Assembly (NCBI RefSeq): GCF_958450345.1 | Contig: NC_088780.1 | Location: 44,508,033 to 44,572,032, forward strand | DNA: 64,000 nt | From: Calliphora vicina | Taxonomy: Eukaryota; Arthropoda; Insecta; Diptera; Calliphoridae | Direction: 5' to 3' | Shown here: piece after piece, positions 40,561-52,019 of the stretch | Layout of the letters: every line of letters begins with the position of its first letter | How positions within the stretch are numbered: the stretch's first letter is position 1 | Notes under the pieces: generated by a model | Seen by the model: only the letters and a program-made list of their open reading frames with translations | Told to the model about the DNA's origin: nothing | Database searches by the model: none | Program-made: the position numbers and the translations under genes

Positions 40561-41140
40561 TTATATAAAAACTGATTGAAACATACGAGAGTTTTATAGT
40601 TTATCTTATTTTTTGTACCACATATTTCAACTTTTGAATTTAGAGTTATATAAACGAACTACTCAGCAGATATGGAGGAGTAGCATTGTTAATCACCATC
40701 CGGTAAAAAGTTATAAAGTGTTTTAGTTTTTGAGCTGTGTACGTGGGCCCCTTAACAAAGTTAGACGCAAAGTTTTACAAAATTTACAACTGTTGTTCCA
40801 CAAATTTTTAGTATCAAAAAATGCCTATATAAATAAAAAACACTTTGAAAGAGCAACATACTAAAGTGCTAGAGTTTACAAATTATTTTAATAATTTTTA
40901 GTAAACGGCAAACGATATACTTTTATCCCATCATATTTTGCTCAGCACATCAGAGATACCTCGTGAATGTTTTCAAAACAAAATGCAATAGTAAGTAAGC
41001 TTTAAACAAATGTTATCCTTAAATCACAGCCCTTCAAAAAATTAAAATTTTCGTATTATAAAAACGCAACTAGGAAATATTTATTTTTAAACTTAAATAC
41101 GTTTTAGCTCATATCTATTCAGCTTAATTTTAAAAATCTA
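40561..41140. other. Non-coding stretch
   Basis: Phrases such as cggtaaaaagttataaagtg read as old repeats. No boundary or protein was recognised. Confidence 0.4.
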
Positions 41141-41169
41141 AAAATTCGCTATTAACATTCAAAATACAA

Positions 41170-41530
41170 ATTTTAAATATTTTTAGGTAAACAAAATTTA
41201 TTTTTTTTTCCAAAGTTGTTTTATTCATTTTTTGTAAAAAAAATTTTTTTCCAATTTTTATTTTAAAATTTTTTTTAAATTAATAAATTTAAAATTTAAA
41301 TTTTTTTTTAATATTAAAATTTGTTTGGTTTCTTCAATTTTTTTTTTTTGTGAAAAAAAAAGAATTGGCGTTAAAATTTTTTTCCGATTTTGACCCATTG
41401 CAGGTCCAACTTATTATGGTGTTATATACGTCGTTGCAAAGGTATTTGAAATATCTATCATTAGATATCCATATTGTCTATATTACTGACGTAGTAATCC
41501 AGATATGGCGGCTCGGCTTAATCGACTCTT
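41170..41530 (-). mobile_element. Mini-me/DINE-like family 1 partial copy with intact CGTCG site
   Basis: A homopolymer-rich section is followed by GACCCATTGCAGGTCC, TATATACGTCGTTGCAAAGG, ATCTATCATTAGATATCC and GGCTTAATCGACTC. The GACA tract and 5' hairpin are missing. At 41429-41433 it carries an uninterrupted CGTCG, the same position at which the Transib-like element is inserted in the copy at 47824-50020. Confidence 0.7.
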
Positions 41531-42831
41531 AGGCATTCTGCACAGGTATCAGCTGGTTGGTTACGATAACACAATAAACATAGCATACATAGTAGTATTA
41601 TTTTAGAACATTTTTTAGCTTAAAAAGCAATCAAAACCATTGTGAAATATTAGGACATTATGACAATATGACATGATAAGAGGCCTTGTGAATTGACTAA
41701 TTATAGCAAACATTTGGTCTGATTTGAAACCTAATCTGGTGATTTATGATACAAACCTCTTTAAATAAAACTTTTTAAGAATTACAATGATTCTAAATAG
41801 TATAGGACTATGACTTTACTTAAAAACTTTTTCAGAATAAATTGCACATAATGAAACTATTAAAAATTAAAATTAAAGTCCGTATAATTCTAGAAGTTAA
41901 GATAAATCTTACTAATGATTTATTATAATTATAGTGATGATTTTAACAAACGTTAAATTGAATTTGATATACATACCTTCCTTCAATAAATTTGACTTCA
42001 TTAGTGTGTTTTGTTCTTAAAATTGTATTTTAATAACAAAGTTCAGAAATAAACGTTCTAAAATCCATGATTTGAAATATTTTTTTAAATCTGATAATGG
42101 AGTTTTATTAATTATTTGATATGATTTATAATGACAAATAATCACAGTTTAGAAGAACTGCGTTTGGATTTTAAATGTCGTTTTTGGGACTTGGAATATT
42201 TTCTGTTTTATAACAGAAAGCCTTGGTGATAATAAATTTTGAAAATTATAAAATATTTAATTTAAAATATTGTGATTTACATTTTTTGGTTGAAATTTAA
42301 TGTATAAACCAATAATTAAAACTAGTATTATATATTTAGTAACATAATTATACACAATTCCATTTGACTAATTTTTACAAAATAAAATGGACTTAGCACT
42401 TTTGCATATTTATAGTTAGTAATATTAACCATTCCTGACTCGGTTAACCGAAAAACCGGTTTTCTAAAAAAGGCCAATTTTCGGTTAACAGACAAACCGG
42501 TTTTTTAAAAAGTCGGTTTTTTATAAACACTACTCTGAATGTTTTATATTTTGTCAACCATACAATGGCTTATAATTGAGGAAAATCTTTAGAAAATGGA
42601 ATATATCTTTAGTTCAAGGACAATTTTTACGTTTACTATCCTGTGTGCAAAATAAAAGGATTTTTAGGTAAATATATTAAAACTAGGGTCAAAGGATAAG
42701 CGGTTAAAAAGATATATGAAATTCATATATAAAATTTAAACTTTGAACCTCGATAAAAGACAAACTAAAGAGAATTTAAAATTATTGGACAACTTTAAAT
42801 TTTGTATACCCATAAAGAAACTGTGTGCCAA

Positions 42832-42975
42832 GTTGTATATATAAGTTTGTCATTCCATTTGTAATATATATATTCTGGATCCTTATAGATAGCGGAGTCG
42901 GTTAAGCCATGTCAGTCTGTCTGTCCGTCTGTCTGTTGAAATCAATTTTCTGAAGACCGCAGATATCATCGGGAT
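42832..42975 (+). mobile_element. Mini-me/DINE-like family 1 partial copy
   Basis: ATAAGTTTGTCATTCC, TATATATATTCTGGATCC, GATAGCGGAGTCGGTTAAGCC and a GTCTGTCTGTCCGTCTGTCTG tract (six units with one variant) are followed by TTGAAATCAATTTTCTGAAG. Both ends are missing. Confidence 0.75.
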
Positions 42976-43910
42976 CCAACCCATTTGGAATGGGTCAAAT
43001 ATTTGTGTTTCCTCCCAACTAGATACACTTACACTATATGTGAGGATCCGCAGAACAAAAGGTACTTTTTCTTGTGTGTGTGTATGTATTTTCAATCTTT
43101 TGTATAAATTTATATTCGTTTTGCAGAACATTGATATAAATACATTTGGGAGTTAGAATTCTTTACTATTTTTTCTTTTAATTTTTTTTTTCATTCTTAA
43201 ATATTTGTGATTTTAACGAGATAAACTTGCCTGCGTTTCCATTCACATTCGTTTTCTTTTATAAACATTTGCTTTGTTAGAAATAGTTTGGCTTTCAAAA
43301 AAATCGCGAGCGTGTCTTTTAATTTTGCTGATGACCTTAATTTCTTGTTAACAAAAAAATTTCGTTTTACCTTTTGCTCTATTCAGGTTTTTTAGTTAAG
43401 TTTTGCTTTCCTAAACACAACTTCCTTTTGAATGCCACTCTTTATTTGCCTTCTACAGTCGTATTTTAGTTTTCTTTTTAACATTTTTTTTCGATTTTTT
43501 TGTATTATTTGTTCGTTACGGAAACAAATGTAGGAATGATTCTATTATGCAGTTGAGTTTGTAATTGTGTTTGTGTGCTTTATTCACTTTCTAAATCAAA
43601 TAACGATTTTTTTTTGGCATCGCTTTCAAGTAACCTGTTAAGAAAAACATTTCCATTATCACTTCCATCATGATTTTCATTGTATGTATGATTCAAATCA
43701 AGAACATCTGTGATTTTTATTATAATTTACCTTTGCTCTGGATTTCTAAAAATTTGGAGGTTTTTTTGATAAATCATTAAAATACTTGAACATTTATTTA
43801 TTTAACATTTTGTATAACAAATGTTATAATTTACAATGAAATTTGATATGTACAAAGATTGAAATAATAGACGAGGAATGAAATAAATATTATTTGTAGA
43901 GATCAAACTA
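42976..43910. other. AT-rich stretch, no gene
   Basis: Pyrimidine-rich patches. No motif or repeat boundary was recognised. Confidence 0.45.
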
Positions 43911-44290
43911 GAGAATAACTTTTCTATAGGAAAGACAAGTTATCGATAACTTTTATATAGGAAAGACAAGTTATCGATAACTTGTCTATAGAACAGACAA
44001 TTTATTTATAACTTTTCTGTAGAAAAAATAATTTATCGATAACTTTTGTATAGAAAAGACAAGTTATCGATAACTTGTCTATAGAACAGAAAATTGATTT
44101 ATAACTTTTCTATATGAAATGACAAGTTCTCGATCACTTTTCTATAGAAAAGACAGGTAATCGATAATTTTTCTATATAAAAGACAAGTTATCGATAACT
44201 GTTCTATAGGAATGAAATGTTATTGATAACTTATCTATTGAAAAGACAAGTTATCGGTAACTTATCTATTGAAAAGACAAGTTTTTGATG
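43911..44290. repeat. Minisatellite of about 31 bp centred on TATCGATA
   Basis: There are about 12 diverged units of the form AAGACAAGTTATCGATAACTTTTCTATAG. Five perfect TATCGATA palindromes start at 43941, 43972, 44034, 44065 and 44190, with near matches between them. In Drosophila TATCGATA is the DREF-binding element and clustered CGATA is bound by BEAF-32. Whether the array binds such proteins here is an inference. Confidence 0.85.
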
Positions 44291-44376
44291 GCAGAATAGC
44301 TACCACCTTGCGCATAAACTTTATAGAGATTATTAAAATGATATTGAAAACCATATATCAAGTAAGGAATTAATAA

Positions 44377-44795
44377 TTTTTTTTTTTTTAATTAGTACAG
44401 ACTAATTCAAATCCATACAATACCATCCAATAATACCCAGCAAAAACTCTACTTACTACTCGTAAGCCAGCAAGCAATATTGGAGCTAAGTGACAACAAC
44501 TTATGATTTGACTGAAACACTAGTATTTGTGTTCACGATTTAACAAAATTCATGCGTCTCGCTTCCAAATGCACTTACATTCACCCCAGGAATATGTACT
44601 TACCCAAGAAAAAATTACCTTGTGTGGGAATCGAACCGGCATGCTCACACTGCTGAATGTACGAGTTATTTTATCGTAAGTTAACAAAGTTATAAATTAA
44701 TATAATATGAACAAATAAATTAATGACTTTGACTGGTGTTGAACCACTAACGTCTCGTTTTTCAGTCAAACACACTAGGGAGTAGTACCAACCAG
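44377..44795 (-). mobile_element. Possible composite tRNA-derived SINE
   Basis: On the minus strand, a B-box GGTTCGATTCC lies at 44627-44637. A second tRNA-like stretch at 44726-44795 has a degenerate B box (TGGTTCAACACC). The minus-strand 3' end would be the T run at 44377-44389, corresponding to a poly(A) tail. A-box matches are weak and no target duplication was found. A tRNA gene is unlikely because no cloverleaf closes. Confidence 0.35.
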
Positions 44796-44799
44796 TTTA

Positions 44800-45372
44800 A
44801 AAATAAGTATACTAAATAAAATAGTGTACATGGTAACGGCCACTCATTACAAAATATTGTATTAGGTAACTAGTTGCCATTATCACTCTTGAGTCTATGG
44901 TGACTCAAGGCCTTCAGATCGATAAATTTTTGTTTTTTGGAAAATTCATAGATACTACTTTTTGTTGACACAGCGACAATGTACATAGAGTACTATAAAA
45001 ACAACATTCGGCAGTTCCGAATCTTACATACCCATTACCAATTTAATATGGGCACCGATTGTCGTGCGTTTCGTATAAAACTATTTACCTGGTTCACCCG
45101 ATTTGGTTAGTTTTATAATTTGTTATACTAGAAAATATCTGTGGTAAATTTCACATTGCTAGTTATGTATATATAATTATAGATAGTGATAGGGGTATCT
45201 ATGTATCTTATGTGGTTGCTATTTCAAATTATTCAGTGATCATAACAAAAACCATATGACTTTCCTTGAGGATATATTACGAAATGACAATCTCAATATA
45301 CCTCCTATCTTTTTGGCATTATGTGTATTGTAAAATACCAAAAAAAAAAATTAAATATCCAATAACAAATAA
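44800..45372. other. Non-coding stretch
   Basis: It contains a scrap of a DINE-like tail near 45000-45045 (ACATTCGGCAGTTCCGAATC, TACATACCC). Otherwise nothing was recognised. Confidence 0.35.
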
Positions 45373-46261
45373 CACTATGCAACAAATGAAGACTTTTGGA
45401 AAAACACAAGATCATGACAGTATAGGTTCGACTCTACTACCAAAGGGTAGTAAAACCCTATACTCAGTTTGTCCATTTTGGTGACCGATTTTTTTTTATG
45501 GTCCCCCAAAGTTTCTGAAAATCAGTGGGGCCTCTAAAAAAGGTGTCATCAGTTTTTGGTTAACAGCTAATTCAGACTTTGTGATACGGCTTAACTTTTG
45601 GCGATTTTTATATTAAATGTGTGACATTGAGGGTCCACTCACTGATCCCCATTCCGAACACCTCAGCCGAGTAAATAATACAGCACAACATAGAAGTGTG
45701 GACTTGATCATACTATTTGAACAATAAATCTTTGTTTTAGAGTCAAAAAATAGTAAACACGAAAATTTTTAAGGTACAAAGTGATCTTTATGTGCTATTT
45801 AGAGTGACTAGACACGTTAAGAATGCATTGATATGTTCACAAGAGTTATTCAGATTTACCGTAGCTGCAAAATATTGTTATTGAAAAATTAGGTGTCCCT
45901 GGAAGATATTCTAAAAAAAAGTAAAAAATAAAATGTCTTCCTATATTTTTTCAACAAAAGTGCACGAAAAAGCTATTTTTTGTAAAAGAAAAATTTAACA
46001 AAATTTATTTGGCGGACTCTTAACTATATTATTGCCATATAAAGTTAAGTCGTATCACAAAGTCTGAATTAGCTGTTAACCAAAAACTGATGACACCTTT
46101 TTTAGAGGCCCCATTGATTTTCAGAAACTTTTGGGGGCCCATAAAAAAAAATTGGTCACCAAAATGGACAAACTGAGTATAGGGTTTTACTACCCTTTGG
46201 TAGTAGAGTCGAACCTATACTGTCATGATCTTGTGTTTTTTTTCACTGTTGCACTGTGTAA
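45370..46261. mobile_element. Foldback CACTATGCAAC element with arms of about 225 bp
   Basis: The element is 45373-46258. The left end is CACTATGCAACAAATG and the right end is GTTGCACTGTG, flanked by TAA on both sides. The arms 45373-45600 and about 46040-46258 are close inverse copies, for example GGTTCGACTCTACTACC against GGTAGTAGAGTCGAACC. The 440-bp centre is AT-rich with no ORF. The short relative at 39602-39798 represents a single arm with its own termini. Confidence 0.8.
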
Positions 46262-47355
46262 TCAGAAATCATGTAGTTTAATATATTTTGCACTTGTAAC
46301 AGAAATCATATAGTAAATCGCTAGATTTTATCAAACCATGCGATACTCTATTACTTTGTTAAATTTAACTGATAAATGTGCAGGGCTCCTTAATTGTGTA
46401 GCTCTTTAACAGCCATCCTTTTCTTAAGTATGTTCTTTTTATTTACTTATTCCCTTAAGTTTCTACTTATTTATTTTTTCTCTATTTCACTCTGTATTGC
46501 GTACACACTTGTACGTACATGTATTTCCCACTTCACATGTTCATGTGTTGTTTTTTTTTTTTTTAATGTCAGTTTATTCAGTTGGGAAAATTAAACCAAA
46601 ACTTAATTAAAGTTTCCGTATATTTGTACTTCCAAAGGTATTCGCTTTTTACCATCAGTTTGGTTTTTTAGTTGGTTGTGTAATATGTATAAGGCTTGCC
46701 ATTTAATGTTCTTAAGGTCTGATGTGTACATTATTTACTTTGGGATTTTAAAAATATATATTATTTTTTTAAAATTTTATTTATATACATAGATACTTTT
46801 CTTACATTTGTTTGGATTTCTCTAGATTTCTTCTGTAAAGTTTTTTCGGCAACACTGTGTAGTCGCGCACTTTAATGCACTAATATTAGCTAAACTCTTT
46901 ATGTCTGCTTGATGGTTCAGTTTAGTTATTTGGTAAAACTGTATACAATTTAAAAAAATGTAAATACACTAACTTTTTATTTTACCTGATTTCTGGCTAA
47001 TAAATTGTTAGATCTTTAGTTGTTGTATTATTCTACAATTACATCACTTGCAACATCGCGAAAAATTTCAAAACACATATCTCCCTTAAGCTGCCACAAT
47101 CAGCGATCATCGTTTTTAAACTAAATATATTTGAGATTAGTTATTATAGGAAAATGAAGAAGAAATTTTCAACAGAGTAATTATAACGTGATCTCTCTAA
47201 AAAAAGGCACCACTGGCCGATCAAGAAAAAAATAGGACAGCAACAGCACTGCAATCATTAACTGAGTTTTGCACCCGTTCTCGTAGCACGAATACGCTGT
47301 AATTTTGATATCAAATTAAAAAATTCGAACTTATGTTCGAAAATTTTTTAAAGCT
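46262..47355. other. AT-rich stretch, no gene
   Basis: No coding motif or repeat boundary was recognised. Confidence 0.45.
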
Positions 47356-47559
47356 GTTAAAATCATAGAGAACATAGTGCGGAAACTCGAAAAAAAACTC
47401 AAACAAAAAAATTATTCAAAAAAGTTACACATACGAGTGTTGTTTTTGTTTTCACATAGTTTTTTTACTAATACATACCCACCACTTAGGTTTTTGACAA
47501 CTGAGTTAGGTCTTTGACAGGAGAGTTTCCGCTCTATGTGTTTTCTCTATGGTTAAAAT
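47356..47559. mobile_element. hAT-type MITE, copy 2, with 8-bp target duplication
   Basis: The element is 47364-47551 (188 bp), with ends CATAGAGAACATAG and TTCTCTATG, flanked by GTTAAAAT at 47356-47363 and 47552-47559. It is in inverse orientation to the copy at 577-765, with which it shares GACAGGAGAGTTTCCGCTCT and CACTTAGGTTTTTGACAACT. Confidence 0.87.
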
Positions 47560-48116
47560 AATCTCCAGATCATGGAAATTCAAAAATTTTAAATTAAGTT
47601 CAAATATTCGAACTATTTTAAAGCAGTTAAAAAATGTTTTTAAATCATAATGCTTCTTATTTTTTACCTTTTCTAATTTCGAACTTAAATATTTTGAAAA
47701 AAAAAAAAACAAAATTTGAAAAAATTTTAAGTGTAGTTTCAGAATATTAACTTTTTTAATATGTTCAAGGATAAAAGCTTGTTTTAAAAATGTTTCTGTA
47801 TTATTAATTTATTAAAAAAAAACAAACAAGAGAGCTATATTCGGCTGTGACGAATCTTATACACCCTTCACTAAATTATACTTCAAAATAAAAATTTTAA
47901 ATATTTTAAGGTAAACAAAAATGTCTTTTTCCAAAGTAGTTTTTTTCATTTTTAGGAAAAAAATTTGTTCGAACTGTTTTTTTAAATTTTAAAAAAAAAT
48001 TTATGTTTTTTTAATATTTAGCGAAAAAAAAACTTTTGGTGAATTCGGGTTAAAAAAATATTTTTTTTCGATTTTCACCCATTGTAGGTCCAACTTACTA
48101 TGGTCTTATATATATA

Positions 48117-49682
48117 CATCGCACAGTGGTATGGGTTCATAAATTTTTTTGCAAAAAGTAGAAGGCGTGCTCCTATGATAATAAAATTTGGTACACTTGG
48201 CTAGTTTCATATAGAAAAGCTAAATATTAAAAATGTTTCATATCGGATAGTCTCTAGGGGTACCTTCCATACAAGGGTCCTTCCAAAATAATGTTATATC
48301 AGTCATAAATTCTTAAATAATGCAGTGATCTTATTTAAATTTTTCATATCTTAGTTCCAAGTGCCCAGTTAACATACTACAAAGTATGAAGAAAATCTGT
48401 CCATATTTGAACCTAGTCCACATATAGGTTCTTTTCTGAAAATAGTTTTATCGTTCAAAGCTCAGATAAAAATAATAGTATCGTGATGAAATTCGACATA
48501 AACAAGTTTTATATAAACCTAAATCTATCTGTTAAGTTTCATAAGAATAGGACAATATTTTCTCCTATCCCCCATATAAAAAGTAAAAGCCTAAAAGTAT
48601 GCAAAACCTTTTATTGTAAATATTGCAATTTATTGTAAATGTTCATAAAAAATACGTGATGTTTAACACAAAATTTATAAATTTGTTCAGCGATCGCAAA
48701 AAGTCACAGAATTTTTTTACATTAAATGAAAGAAAATATTCCAAACTTTCATTTAGTAGTAGTACAAACACGGAGGTAAACCGAGCTAACTTTTTTTAAT
48801 GAAAACTGCAAATGCTAAATTTTTTGGAGCCATTTTGATTTGCTCAGATATTTTAAACTATATATATATGTAATTTAAATATTTTTTCTTTCCTATTAAA
48901 TTTTTTCTTTCCTACACGCAGAGAAAAAATATAGTTGGGCATGGTTACTGTAACCATTTCAATATTGTTACAAGTTTTTTAACTATATTATAGTCACAGT
49001 AACCATTTACATGATTGTGGTAACCATAATATGGTTAACTTACGATTCACATGATTGTCTCAACCATATATATGGTTACAGTAAACATATATATGTTTGT
49101 GACAACCATTTATATGATGAAGGACTTATCATATTATGGTGCTCTCGGCTTAAGGCTTATCATAATCTGAGAACAACATATTATGATAAAATTATTCATC
49201 ATAAATATGGTTGCCACAAACATATATATGTTTACTGTAACCATATATATGGTTGAGACAATCATGTGAATCGTAAGTTAACCATATTATGGTTACCACA
49301 ATCATGTAAATGGTTACTGTGACTATAATATAGTTAAAAGACTTGTAACACTATATAAATGGTTACAGTAACCATGCCCAATTATATTTTTTCTCTGCGT
49401 GTATATATTTTAATAAAAATGCTCTAAAACTATTGTTAGTTCAACCATATTTATTGTATAAACAACTGAAATGTAGTAAAATTTCCATCAGTTTTCGTTG
49501 TATAATATTTATATAACTTTACCACACTCTTTTTTATTCAAAATTTTATTTTTTTTTCGAAAACAAGTCATGGTTTTCTACTAATGAAACATTTCTCTAC
49601 AGAATTGCATCATTATATTTCTAAAAAATAACTGTATAAAAATACACTTTTTGCCAAAAAAAAAAAATACTACTGTGCGTCG
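48117..49682. mobile_element. Transib-like non-autonomous element (CACAGTG termini, CRTCG duplication)
   Basis: The element is 48122-49677. The left terminus is CACAGTGGTATGG and the right terminus, inverted, is CACAGTAGTATT. It is flanked by CATCG (48117-48121) and CGTCG (49678-49682), a 5-bp duplication with one transition. Transib transposons make 5-bp CG-rich duplications and have termini resembling the V(D)J heptamer CACAGTG. Without the nested foldback (48915-49401) it is about 1.07 kb. No transposase is visible. The ends at 3165-3175 and 31401-31411 (ATACCACTGTG) look like relatives. Confidence 0.7.
48913..49403. mobile_element. 487-bp foldback MITE, complete copy 1
   Basis: The element 48915-49401 begins CACGCAGAGAAAAAATATAG and ends with the inverse complement, flanked by TA. 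The arms of about 210-230 bp are nearly perfect inverse copies and contain GTTACTGTAACCAT, ACCATAATATGGT and ACCATATATATGGT words that are themselves palindromic. The turn is near 49150-49165. The frame at 49011-49256 is a by-product. It lies inside the Transib-like element. Other copies are at 10559-12700 and 59941-62058. Confidence 0.9.
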
Positions 49683-50020
49683 TTGCAAAGGTCTTTGAAG
49701 TATCTATCATTAGATTAGTCTATATTAATGGATTTTTCCTTGGATTTTTCCTTATATCTGTTGACCGATTTTCTCGATTTTAAATAACAACCGAGCCAGA
49801 AGAATTCCGAAGATATTGATGTATGAATCGCGTATGTTTGTTATTTGGGGCCTTCGGAATTTGATTTCAACAGACAGACAGACGGACATGGCTCAATCGA
49901 CTCCGCTATCTATAAGGATTCAGAATATATATACTTTATATGGTCGGAAAATTATATTGTGGAAATTACAAACGGAATGACAAACTTATATATACCCTTC
50001 TCACGAAGGTGAAGGGTATA

Positions 50021-50160
50021 ACAAGTAAGAAAGTATAGTCGGTCAAGAACGACCATGTAATATAATCGACTCAGAAAGCGATTCTGAGTCGGTCCCACTA
50101 CGGTGGTGTAATAAGTTTATTGTACTTTACATAGAGCACCTCCTTACTAACATTTTAAAA
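50021..50160 (-). mobile_element. DINE-like family 2 end fragment
   Basis: ACAAGTAAGAAAGTATAGTCGGTCAAGAACGACC directly follows the end of the family 1 copy. Only the terminal part with GACTCAGAAAGCGATTCTGAGTC remains. Confidence 0.55.
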
Positions 50161-51565
50161 ATAAATTTCACAAATAAAATATTTAAACATGACATTTGAG
50201 CATAATTTATTTAAATTCTGTTAATATATACAAAAGCTAAAACAATTTTTAATTAAATTTGCATTAAAATTCATCTATTAACACTGAGTTCATTTACGTT
50301 CCTTTGGAAATTCTGCGAATCATTTTGTCCCTTCTCATCTTGCTGTACAAAACAAGCAATTTTTCATTTACGTATATCAATTTACAATTCCCTGCACTTA
50401 AAACATGCTAATAAGTAGTGAATAGTGCGCATACCTGGAATAGTTATTAAAATAATACATGGCATTTAGTAAACACTAAATGTTCAAAATCTCGACACAT
50501 ACACCTGATATATACAGCCCGTTTATATACAAAATCATATTTCCACTTTGTGATACTGACAGCTAATTATACATATACCTACATACTATAACATTCCAAC
50601 GATATTTCTAAATACGAGTGAGTAGAATACTTGGTAAGAGAGCGAAAATATTCGTGCAGTGGATTTTGTGTAAATGGCCTTGTCTTCTTGTCGCTTTCGA
50701 GCGGTCAGAAAAATACACACAAAAAGCGACAATAAAAACAACAATGACAGCAACACAATTTTTAGTTAGAAATCATTGCTTAAAATGCATAGAAATAGTG
50801 AAATTGTTCACCTTCACAACAAAAATGAGAACTAATTACACTTATACTACATCTATTCACAAACAACAGAAAAAAAAGTAAAACAAACCAACGATATACA
50901 CCACTATCATCATCACCATCGCCACCGACAAACGACAACTACAATGTCAACGACTTGACTACACGTAGTCATAGTCATCATCATCTTCATTATCATCCGC
51001 ATTTACATCATTATGATTTTAGGTTGGCATTAGGGTAAATAAATAGCTAAAAGAAATTCTGTATTGGATTTTTATTTTGTTTTGGGTGATTTGAGAATGT
51101 TAAAGTATTTTTGCTGAAAATTGCAAAAACATTTCAGAATTGAATCTATTATTCAGCCCACTGTCCAACAAATCGAACAAATCGAGTGACTGCTAAAACA
51201 CATTTTACCAATATTCATACATTTCAGCTTCTCGAGTAATAGATTCTCTCAATATAGGACAAAAAGAACAGAATTGGACTTTTGTACTATGGAATACCAT
51301 TTTTCTTTCCAATGAATCTAAATTTAATTTTGTGGTTTCTGATAGAATTAGAAAAATTCGTTGACCTGTCAATAACTGACAAAATCCCAAATACTGTACT
51401 GAAACAGTTAACTCTTTCAGCCACGCTTTTTTGTGTATAAGTTTAATATCAAAACAATTGCATTTTTACTTTAATCAAGGTTAGTTTATTATAAAAAGTA
51501 AGAAAAAAATAAATCAAAACATAAACTAAGTAAATGAGCAAAAATTGTTTCTTTTCATAAACATC
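50161..51565. other. Less repetitive stretch, possible unique host DNA
   Basis: The segment 50560-51010 has simple CATCATCATC/CACCATCGCC and AACAACAA patches and more balanced composition than the surroundings. This could fit an untranslated or intergenic host segment. The 87-codon frame at 50618-50881 has no recognisable domain. No splice structure can be supported. Confidence 0.3.
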
Positions 51566-51569
51566 AAAA

Positions 51570-51930
51570 AATAATATTCGTGAGTGATTTTCGGAAGTGG
51601 GTCTTATATGAATGCATGACCAATTATGGACCGATCACCATGAAATTAGGTCGTGTGATTTATGTCTATATTAAAGTTAACTATGTTGAATTTAGTGTGT
51701 ATACCAACATTTTTAAGCGATTTATGCACGTTAAAGTGATTTTCGGAAGCGGGTCTATATGGGAGTTATGATTAATTATGAACCGATCATAACAAAATTT
51801 GATAACATGAATTTTGTATATATAAAACTTATTTGGAGAGACATTTTTGGAGATATATATATAAATTAAACATTTATGACCGATAAAGTCCAATTTCGGG
51901 AGGACATTTTTATGGGAGCTAGGTGAAATA
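51570..51930 (+). mobile_element. DINE-like family 2 internal fragment
   Basis: Two similar blocks are present (GTGATTTTCGGAAGTGGGTC near 51584 and GTGATTTTCGGAAGCGGGTC near 51737), each followed by TATATGRR, ATTATGGACCGATC-like text. It has no ends. Confidence 0.6.
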
Positions 51931-52019
51931 ATGGACTATGTGCTTTTTTATTGAATGCATGAAAGTCTCTTAAAAAACTGTTTTTTACAATATTTTCAAA
52001 TTAATATATTTATCTAACC

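Larger units (their letters stand above)
35456..42532. mobile_element. 7.1-kb long-inverted-repeat element (CCGGTT family)
   Basis: The termini are TAGTGTTTATAAAAAACCGAC and its inverse complement at 42512-42532. The first 95 bp of each arm are dense in AACCGGTT and CGGTTAACCG words. Homology continues inward to about 36473 on the left and 41701 on the right (for example CAAATGTTTGCTATAAT against ATTATAGCAAACATTTGG). The centre holds Tc1, DINE-like and MITE insertions. No own transposase was recognised. The flanks CACAGACG and CTCTGAAT are not a clean duplication. hAT-like or FB/Galileo-like origin are both possible. Confidence 0.75.
47824..50020 (-). mobile_element. Mini-me/DINE-like family 1 copy split by a Transib-like element
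   Basis: The first part, 47824-48121, runs AACAAGAGAGC, hairpin, homopolymer-rich block, GACCCATTGTAGGTCC. The second part, 49678-50020, runs CGTCGTTGCAAAGG, GACAGACAGACGG (49874-49886), GGCTCAATCGACTCCGC, TATATATAC and the hairpin CCCTTCTCACGAAGGTGAAGGG. The break coincides with the CGTCG position that is uninterrupted at 41429. Confidence 0.85.

Noticed and set aside
43911..44290. CRISPR-like array
   Set aside because: Units of about 31 bp are contiguous without unique spacers, and the organism is a eukaryote.
48122..48128. CACAGTG as a genuine V(D)J recombination signal
   Set aside because: Insects lack V(D)J recombination. The heptamer similarity is explained by the relationship of Transib ends to the RSS, and no nonamer with 12/23 spacing was claimed.
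49011..49256. 81-codon frame rich in His and Tyr
   Set aside because: Falls in the arm of the palindromic foldback MITE, and its wording mirrors the GTTACTGTAACC-type repeats.
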